Shown: positions 30,346 to 34,760 of the stretch, in pieces
Layout: each line of letters opens with the position of its first letter
How positions within the stretch are numbered: the stretch's first letter is position 1
Source of the DNA: a virus
Length of the DNA stretch: 34,760 bases
IMG/VR virus record: IMGVR_UViG_3300030385_000697
Location: 1 to 34,760 of that record
Strand: one strand, 5' to 3'
Program-made: the position numbers and the translations under genes
Notes under the pieces: model-generated
Seen by the model: only the letters and a program-made list of their open reading frames with translations
The model's database searches: none
What the model was told of the DNA's origin: nothing

Positions 30346-31545
30346 TTAATAAATTTTATATTTGTTATTTAAGTATTCTAATACTTGTGATTTTTCATCA
30401 GAATTAATTAGTTTATTATATCCAATTATCTCCGATATATTACCATTTAAAAAACCAGCATTAGCTCCACCTTGAAGGGTACATCCTATCTGAAATCCAG
30501 CGGTACTATAATCTGTATCTTGAAATGTACCACTAACATCACTTTCAGCTCCTCCATTAATACTTACAATTACACTATAATTAGTAGGAGTATTTTCTTT
30601 TAATTGGCAATAAGCTATATTCCATTCTGTAACACCAGCAGGAACAGTTATACTATTAGTAACCTGATTACCACCACCTATAGCTGAAACAATAATAGTA
30701 GCTAACTTATATCCAGCCGTAAATATAGTTGTGTCATTTCTATTCATACTAAATATTATTTGAGAGCCAGAAGTACCTAAATTAAGACTACTAACAAAAA
30801 AGAAAGATAGTTCATTATTAGCAAATGGAGCGTTAGCATCTGAATCCATATTATCTAGTTCTCCATCAAAAACTATTTGAGCTTTATCGGAAGGGCCATC
30901 ATATCCATATCTTAAAGGCTGCATAGTGCTTGTAGATTCAGACACATCACTACTTGCATCTGATTGGTCTAACCATGTACTTACTTGTTTAGTTGGAATA
31001 CTAAAAGTAACATCACTATCTGCTTTTAACCATAGTTTTAACTCTGATATAGTGTCTGGATAAAGAGATTTTGGAGTAAAGCATCGTGTAAACATCCTCA
31101 TATCAAATCTCATTGTTATTCTACATAACTTATCATTCTTATCATTTTTTATTCTCTCTATCTGTACTGATTCTTTATCTATGTAAACTTGGGTTGGAGT
31201 AGGAGATGAGGTTGATGGATTCACTAAAACTCCTCCCGAATAATTTATTAAAACATTATCTAACCATTCTAACGCTAAATCTTGTAGATTGTCCCATCTT
31301 TGTTGTAATGTAACTGCATCTTGTGTAGCTTTTTGATAACTATTGTAAAATTCCATCTCTACATTATAATGCTCCCATCCCTCATAAATATCAGGCATCC
31401 TAGATGTAGGGGGCACCATAACCATTAGGGGATATATTGTATTATGGTCTTGGTTTACTTCTCCCTCATATTTAAAAGCACTATCTCCATAAGTCCATTT
31501 ATTTGTAGCTACTGTTATAAAATCTGTTAGTCTTGTGATAGCCAT
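30346..31545 (-). CDS. Tail-terminator-like domain fused to a LamG/lectin-like domain
   Basis: 399 residues in two parts. Residues 1-158 (MAITRLTDFITVATNKWTYG, then NTIYPLMVMVPP, then WDNLQDLALEWLDNVL) match a tail terminator-like family of Bacteroidota phages. Residues about 163-399 are a concanavalin/LamG-3-type beta sandwich: LKLWLKADSDV, TWLDQSD, IVFDGELDNM, SFFFVSSLN, and NGNISEIIGYNKLINSDEKS near the end. Such domains bind glycans. Attached to a terminator they would stand at the upper tail or be exposed laterally. The linker is only a few residues long. Confidence 0.65.
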   Translation of the reverse strand: MAITRLTDFITVATNKWTYGDSAFKYEGEVNQDHNTIYPLMVMVPPTSRMPDIYEGWEHYNVEMEFYNSYQKATQDAVTLQQRWDNLQDLALEWLDNVLINYSGGVLVNPSTSSPTPTQVYIDKESVQIERIKNDKNDKLCRITMRFDMRMFTRCFTPKSLYPDTISELKLWLKADSDVTFSIPTKQVSTWLDQSDASSDVSESTSTMQPLRYGYDGPSDKAQIVFDGELDNMDSDANAPFANNELSFFFVSSLNLGTSGSQIIFSMNRNDTTIFTAGYKLATIIVSAIGGGNQVTNSITVPAGVTEWNIAYCQLKENTPTNYSVIVSINGGAESDVSGTFQDTDYSTAGFQIGCTLQGGANAGFLNGNISEIIGYNKLINSDEKSQVLEYLNNKYKIY

Positions 31546-31691
31546 ATTTCTTTGTGTTTATTTTTTCTGTTATATTTCTTTTTATTCAAATGGATTTTAT
31601 TACCAATCATGCCATTCTTTTTATCTTCCTGAATTTCTAACCACTTCAGGTATTCTTTTAATTTTTTCTTATCTTCTTCTGATATTATCAT
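31527..31691 (-). CDS. 54-residue basic hypothetical protein
   Basis: ATG at 31691 overlaps the TGA of the T-extension frame as ATGA, and the stop at 31529-31527 lies 19 nt inside the next gene. The protein is an amphipathic, Lys-rich helix (DKKKLKEYLKWLEIQEDKKN) with a basic end. No family was recognised. The coupling on both sides argues for translation. It may be a tail-assembly cofactor. Confidence 0.5.
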   Translation of the reverse strand: MIISEEDKKKLKEYLKWLEIQEDKKNGMIGNKIHLNKKKYNRKNKHKEIWLSQD

Positions 31692-32011
31692 GCTACTTTA
31701 TTTGGATTCCTAATTTTATCTGTAACAGCTGATTCAAAATCTTTAACAGCTGTTTGCCAGCTCATATATGTTAATACTTTATATAAATTTGTATCTTTCA
31801 CTGAATTTATACTATTTTTACCCCCTTCTGTAAATACTCCTTTCTCAGCTATACCATATAAACTATTTAACCAACCATAAGGTTTAATAAATTTTTTATA
31901 CTCTCCCGCTGTCCTTACCCCGCCCGTTGAAGTATTTCTTTCTCCGAAGATATTTGGAAAAGATTTATCAATTGCAAGTTTTGTACGCTTAAAAAAAAAC
32001 TGAACTCCCAA
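31688..32011 (-). CDS. Tail chaperone T extension (-1 frame of G)
   Basis: The frame runs from 32011 to a TGA at 31690-31688, overlapping G by 97 nt. Its own ATG at 32011 precedes the slippery run (31990-31996) by only a few codons and is probably not the true start. The natural product would be G residues 1-196 joined to 100 residues beginning KRTKLAIDKSFPNIFGERN, about 296 in total. In lambda-like phages GT and G bind the tape measure during tail assembly. The T part here has a Gly/Arg-rich start and an aromatic helix (LTYMSWQTAVKDFE). Confidence 0.65.
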   Translation of the reverse strand: MGVQFFFKRTKLAIDKSFPNIFGERNTSTGGVRTAGEYKKFIKPYGWLNSLYGIAEKGVFTEGGKNSINSVKDTNLYKVLTYMSWQTAVKDFESAVTDKIRNPNKVA

Positions 32012-32577
32012 ATGATATCCATTGTAAGTTTCTTAAATCTCTCTGTCTTTTTATCTATAACATCTTCATTATATTCCTCTCCCGCTTTCCTACATAGAAT
32101 TGCCATCTGCTCGGGTAATACATCAAATACTCCATGCTTCATACTCTCAATAGTCATATCTAACTGTGTAGATTCAATATAATCTCCAAAAGTATTATCA
32201 AACATAGCTTCTTTAGGGAAAAAGTATTTTTCTTCTTCAAACATAAACCCATCTATCGCTTTAGGTTCATATTCTTCTGTTACCTTCCCAATAAATTCCA
32301 TCGCTCTACTAATACTATCTACATCACATCTTTGTAGAGTTTCATCATCAATTTTTGTTATATACTGAAAAATATCAGTATTCATCTTTAACATTTCAAC
32401 CGTACTAATTTTAGCGAAGGGTTTTTCTTCATCAAACTCCCCCTCTTTTAATTTAGCTCTATGTTTTTGCTCATGACTTTTTATTATCTCATGCCAACCA
32501 CACCAATACTCTAATGTGATATCCTTCCATTCTGTTGGAACTTCATATTTTTTACCATCAATATCTAGTGTTACCAT
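31915..32577 (-). CDS. Tail assembly chaperone G
   Basis: 220 residues, acidic and helical. Residues about 1-40 form a beta-helix start (MVTLDIDGKKYEVPTEWKDI, then TLEYWCGWHEII). The part VLPEQMAILCRKAGEEYNED (about 153-172) is like the chaperone family in Bacteroidota phages (LP..iAi..R..gE.Y), and a C-terminal aromatic segment ends in WEFSFFL at the slip site. The gene begins one base inside the stop of the membrane-protein gene. Note the position: far from the tape measure, unlike lambda. Confidence 0.65.
   Translation of the reverse strand: MVTLDIDGKKYEVPTEWKDITLEYWCGWHEIIKSHEQKHRAKLKEGEFDEEKPFAKISTVEMLKMNTDIFQYITKIDDETLQRCDVDSISRAMEFIGKVTEEYEPKAIDGFMFEEEKYFFPKEAMFDNTFGDYIESTQLDMTIESMKHGVFDVLPEQMAILCRKAGEEYNEDVIDKKTERFKKLTMDIIWEFSFFLSVQNLQLINLFQISSEKEILQRAG
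31990..31996 (-). other. -1 ribosomal frameshift site U UUU UUA
   Basis: Minus-strand heptamer T TTT TTA in the frame of G (codons 195-196), within a run of nine T (31999-31991). It has the X XXY YYZ form known from HIV-1 and some phage tail chaperones. The -1 frame stays open for 100 codons afterwards. No strong downstream hairpin was evident by eye. Confidence 0.65.
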
Positions 32578-32984
32578 TATATTTCTTTTAATTTAACTGT
32601 AAATTCATCGCTTACCCTATCTTCAGCGTATATATCGTATGTTTCTCCAATTATTTCTGATGTTTTTCTAAATAATTTCTTTTTTAATATTTCAATATCT
32701 TTACTTATAGATTTTGTTTTAATTCCCGCCAAAAATCCTACAGATGCGAACACTACTAAGTTTGGAATCATATATCTCCATTCTTTCATTAAAGAGTGTT
32801 GATTTTCATTATCTTCTCTAAATTCATTAGAATATGTTATTATTGTGTCTAATGTATCTATAAAATCTCCAAATTTACCCGCTTCATGCTCTTCAGTTAT
32901 GTAATAAATAACTGCCTTCACATTATGGATGTATTTATCCAATATTTTCTTGTGTTTTATGTTATCGCAGACAATTTTAGTCAT
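32577..32984 (-). CDS. Hypothetical late membrane protein (135 aa)
   Basis: First gene after the late promoter at 33003-33047. 135 residues: a helical N-terminal part, a hydrophobic segment (YMIPNLVVFASVGFLAGI, 71-88), and a basic-to-acidic C-terminal part. The segment suggests one transmembrane span, or insertion into a hydrophobic core. No family was recognised. Position at the head of the tail operon is unusual for a membrane protein; exclusion or assembly roles are possible. The stop overlaps the ATG of G by one base. Confidence 0.6.
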   Translation of the reverse strand: MTKIVCDNIKHKKILDKYIHNVKAVIYYITEEHEAGKFGDFIDTLDTIITYSNEFREDNENQHSLMKEWRYMIPNLVVFASVGFLAGIKTKSISKDIEILKKKLFRKTSEIIGETYDIYAEDRVSDEFTVKLKEI

Positions 32985-33002
32985 TTAGGTAAAATTTTTT
33001 TA

Positions 33003-33047
33003 CAAAAATACTCTATTAAATAATACAACCCACGAAAAAAATGGAAA
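33003..33047 (-). promoter_or_regulatory. Late promoter, copy 1 (tail module)
   Basis: Minus strand: TTTCCATTTTTTTCGT (33047-33032), 21 nt, then TATTTTTG (33010-33003). It lies directly beyond the terminase stop and reads the tail module. See 19702-19746 for the matching copy. Confidence 0.75.
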
Positions 33048-34505
33048 TCAAGAAAAGTAAACTATTTTCCCTGTATTAGACCATATTTCTCTATTCACAG
33101 CCATCACAAGACAATCTACCATATCATCATGCCTACCTGATGGGAATTTTACACATTGTTGTATAAATAATTCGTTCCAATCCCCCTTCAACAAACTTAC
33201 TCTTTCTGACTCTAAACTTGCACTTATATCTTGTACTCTAGCTACTTTATCTTTAGTTGGAGGTTTATCTTCCCTTACATTTAAACCTGTTTCTCTTTTT
33301 AATGTCTGAACTATTGACTGACCTGACGCTTTTGGCTCAACATATATTCTGCTGCTATTTGTATATCCATTCATCTGCACCCATTGAGGTATAAATCTTA
33401 TTAAATCAGGAAAATCTTTATGCACATTTACACAATTTATAATCTGCCATTTATTATCTAAATAAATATAAGCTAATAATGCTGAGGGGTCGTTCTTCTG
33501 ATTTTCTGTATATGCTGGGTCTATTATAAAATTCACTGTTACTCCATTATTTTTTTTGGAATACTCATCTATTTTAAACCAACTTGCTTTTATCAATCCT
33601 GAATTAAGGGGAGTTGGAGTTTGCATTAATTGTCCCGCATATCCATAAGTACCCAACGCTTCTTTATAATCTTGTAAAATAGCTCTACTAAATCTATCAG
33701 TCCAAAATAAATTATCTTCATCATAGTATTCTCTTAAAGAAGCTGGTTTTACATCATCTGATAATTCTGCTGGAATACAAATATGTTTATATTTTAATCT
33801 TGTGTTTATACCACCTACTAAATATCCACTTAAATCGTTTTCATGGATTCTTTGCATAATAATTATACGAACTCCTGTTAAGGGATTATTTAATCTTGAA
33901 TAAAATGTTGTTCTGTACCATTCATTAGCATTTTCTCTTTCAACTTCAGACGCAGCGTTCTTAGGAGATACAGGGTCATCAATAATTAAGAAATCTGCTC
34001 CCTGTCCTGTAATAGTACCACCAACAGATGTAGCTCTTCTCATTCCCATATAATTATTCTCGTATCTAGCTTTTAAGTTTTGGTCTTTCTTAATATGAAA
34101 TACATCTCCCCATCTTTCTCTATACCAATCACTCTGAATAACATCTCTACTTTTAGTTGCATGTTCTATAGACAGGTCAGCAGAATAAGAAGCTGTAATG
34201 AATCTAAGCTTAGGGTCATTTATCCAACACCAAACAGGAAATAATACTGTAACGATTAAAGATTTAGTTGAACGGAAAGGAACATTAACAATAATGTCTT
34301 TCTTTTTTGGTTTCCCCGCAGTTATTCTTTCAGCTTCTTCTTGTAATAAATTACATAGATATTTATGATGCCAATTAGTTGATAGGGGAACAGCGGGCTC
34401 TACAATATGCCAAGACCTCTTAAAAAATTCATAAAAAGACATCTCACATAATTTTTGCTCAATAGCAAACTTTATAATGTCATCATTATTCTTTGTTGTA
34501 CTCAT
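33048..34505 (-). CDS. terL: Terminase large subunit
   Basis: 485 residues. ATPase part: Walker A-like VPFRSTKS (75-82), Walker B FLIIDDP (172-178), and the motor segment IIIMQRIHENDL (214-225). Nuclease part (RNase H-like): Asp329 in FIIDPAYTENQKND, Glu390 in VEPKASG, and Asp460-Asp461 in HDDMVD. All acids needed for cleavage appear present. It cuts and pumps concatemeric DNA into the prohead. Its start overlaps the small subunit gene by 20 nt. Unlike most siphophages, it is followed by tail genes, not by portal. Confidence 0.92.
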   Translation of the reverse strand: MSTTKNNDDIIKFAIEQKLCEMSFYEFFKRSWHIVEPAVPLSTNWHHKYLCNLLQEEAERITAGKPKKKDIIVNVPFRSTKSLIVTVLFPVWCWINDPKLRFITASYSADLSIEHATKSRDVIQSDWYRERWGDVFHIKKDQNLKARYENNYMGMRRATSVGGTITGQGADFLIIDDPVSPKNAASEVERENANEWYRTTFYSRLNNPLTGVRIIIMQRIHENDLSGYLVGGINTRLKYKHICIPAELSDDVKPASLREYYDEDNLFWTDRFSRAILQDYKEALGTYGYAGQLMQTPTPLNSGLIKASWFKIDEYSKKNNGVTVNFIIDPAYTENQKNDPSALLAYIYLDNKWQIINCVNVHKDFPDLIRFIPQWVQMNGYTNSSRIYVEPKASGQSIVQTLKRETGLNVREDKPPTKDKVARVQDISASLESERVSLLKGDWNELFIQQCVKFPSGRHDDMVDCLVMAVNREIWSNTGKIVYFS

Positions 34506-34760
34506 CTAATCTTTTTCTCAACTCCTCAACAGATATATCATCATTAAAATCAACTTTGATTCTTTTTGAAGTATTATCTGTAATCTCAGATGATGAGAGT
34601 TTGGGAACTGTATAATTCATTAATTTAGCAATAGCATTTATGTATGCCTCGGGGTCTTTATCAAATAATTTCTCCAAAGCCATTTTGATTTTTGTTGAAT
34701 GTCCTTCTAAAGCCCAAGCTAAAGCATTTCTACTCATAGCAGTAGTTTTCGCTTTTCCCC
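34486..34760 (-). CDS. terS: Terminase small subunit, 5' end outside the window
   Basis: The frame is open to the right edge and continues upstream of the first ATG (34737) with codons for GKAKTTA, so the true start may lie outside. The visible part has a helical core (HSTKIKMALEKLFDKDPEAY, about residues 13-32 from that ATG), then INAIAKLMNYTVPKLSSSE, which is the recognisable C-terminal region of phage small terminase proteins (lf..dP..y......Ll.Y..PK). It binds the packaging site and loads the large subunit. The 20-nt overlap with terL supports the assignment. Confidence 0.7.
   Translation of the reverse strand, partial: GKAKTTAMSRNALAWALEGHSTKIKMALEKLFDKDPEAYINAIAKLMNYTVPKLSSSEITDNTSKRIKVDFNDDISVEELRKRLDEYNKE

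Noticed and set aside
1-34760. tRNA genes or an integrase/attachment site
   Set aside because: No cloverleaf-like GTTCRA-type segments in proper context and no tyrosine or serine recombinase motifs were found by reading. A tRNAscan or HMM search could still find weak cases.

Overview
The window is a large part of a tailed-phage (or prophage) genome whose host is very probably a member of the Bacteroidota. Three things point there. Two promoters (near 6916-6947 and 9522-9553) match the Bacteroidota primary-sigma consensus TTTG / TAnnTTTG with 20-nt spacers. Start codons are preceded by A-rich leaders, with no Shine-Dalgarno sequence that I can see. The virion proteins resemble those of flavobacterial siphophages as I know them. 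Every convincing gene lies on the minus strand, so transcription runs from high to low coordinates. The DNA is strongly AT-rich. No integrase, tRNA, CRISPR array or insertion sequence was seen. Both ends cut through a gene.

Layout in transcription order, right to left. 34760-33048: small terminase subunit (cut by the window edge) and large terminase. 32984-20561: a tail module headed by a distinctive late promoter. It holds a membrane protein, tail chaperone G with a -1 frameshift extension, a tail-terminator/lectin fusion, two large tail-tip proteins, an HK97 gp10-like protein and a 1294-residue tape measure. 20557-19753: three small genes, the last a helix-turn-helix protein. 19697-15327: a head module headed by a second copy of the same late promoter, with a ClpP-type protease/scaffold, major capsid protein, tail-tube-like protein, connector and portal. 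15325-12323: adaptor, fibre-like proteins and a tandem pair of small beta proteins. 12932-10966: small membrane proteins, a DUF5675-type protein and a signal-peptide-bearing beta-barrel protein, probably the lysis and envelope module, ending in a strong terminator (10868-10895).

Left of that terminator lies the early and replication region. It holds a calcineurin-like phosphoesterase (10829-9738), then a block driven by a consensus promoter (9473-6966). That block contains a zinc-ribbon protein, a Rad52-like annealing candidate, a Cro/C1-like helix-turn-helix protein, a DnaA domain IV-only protein, a protein with an SSB-like tail and a PD-(D/E)XK nuclease. A second consensus promoter drives an unusual M20-like metallopeptidase, a replisome-organiser protein, a chain of translationally coupled small genes, a VRR-NUC nuclease and a small helix-turn-helix protein.

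A 494-bp gap (1879-2372) then separates this from a left module (1878-1) of unrecognised genes. The gap is dense with signals: five ACAGTTTCA repeats, an 18-bp perfect palindrome, two Fur/PerR-like boxes and a copy of an operator-like sequence shared with one of the early promoters. It is the best candidate in the window for a replication origin or master regulatory region.

The observations I consider most worth following are the duplicated late promoter, the shared dyads over the early promoters, the U UUU UUA frameshift site, the intergenic region, and the phage-encoded peptidase and outer-membrane protein.
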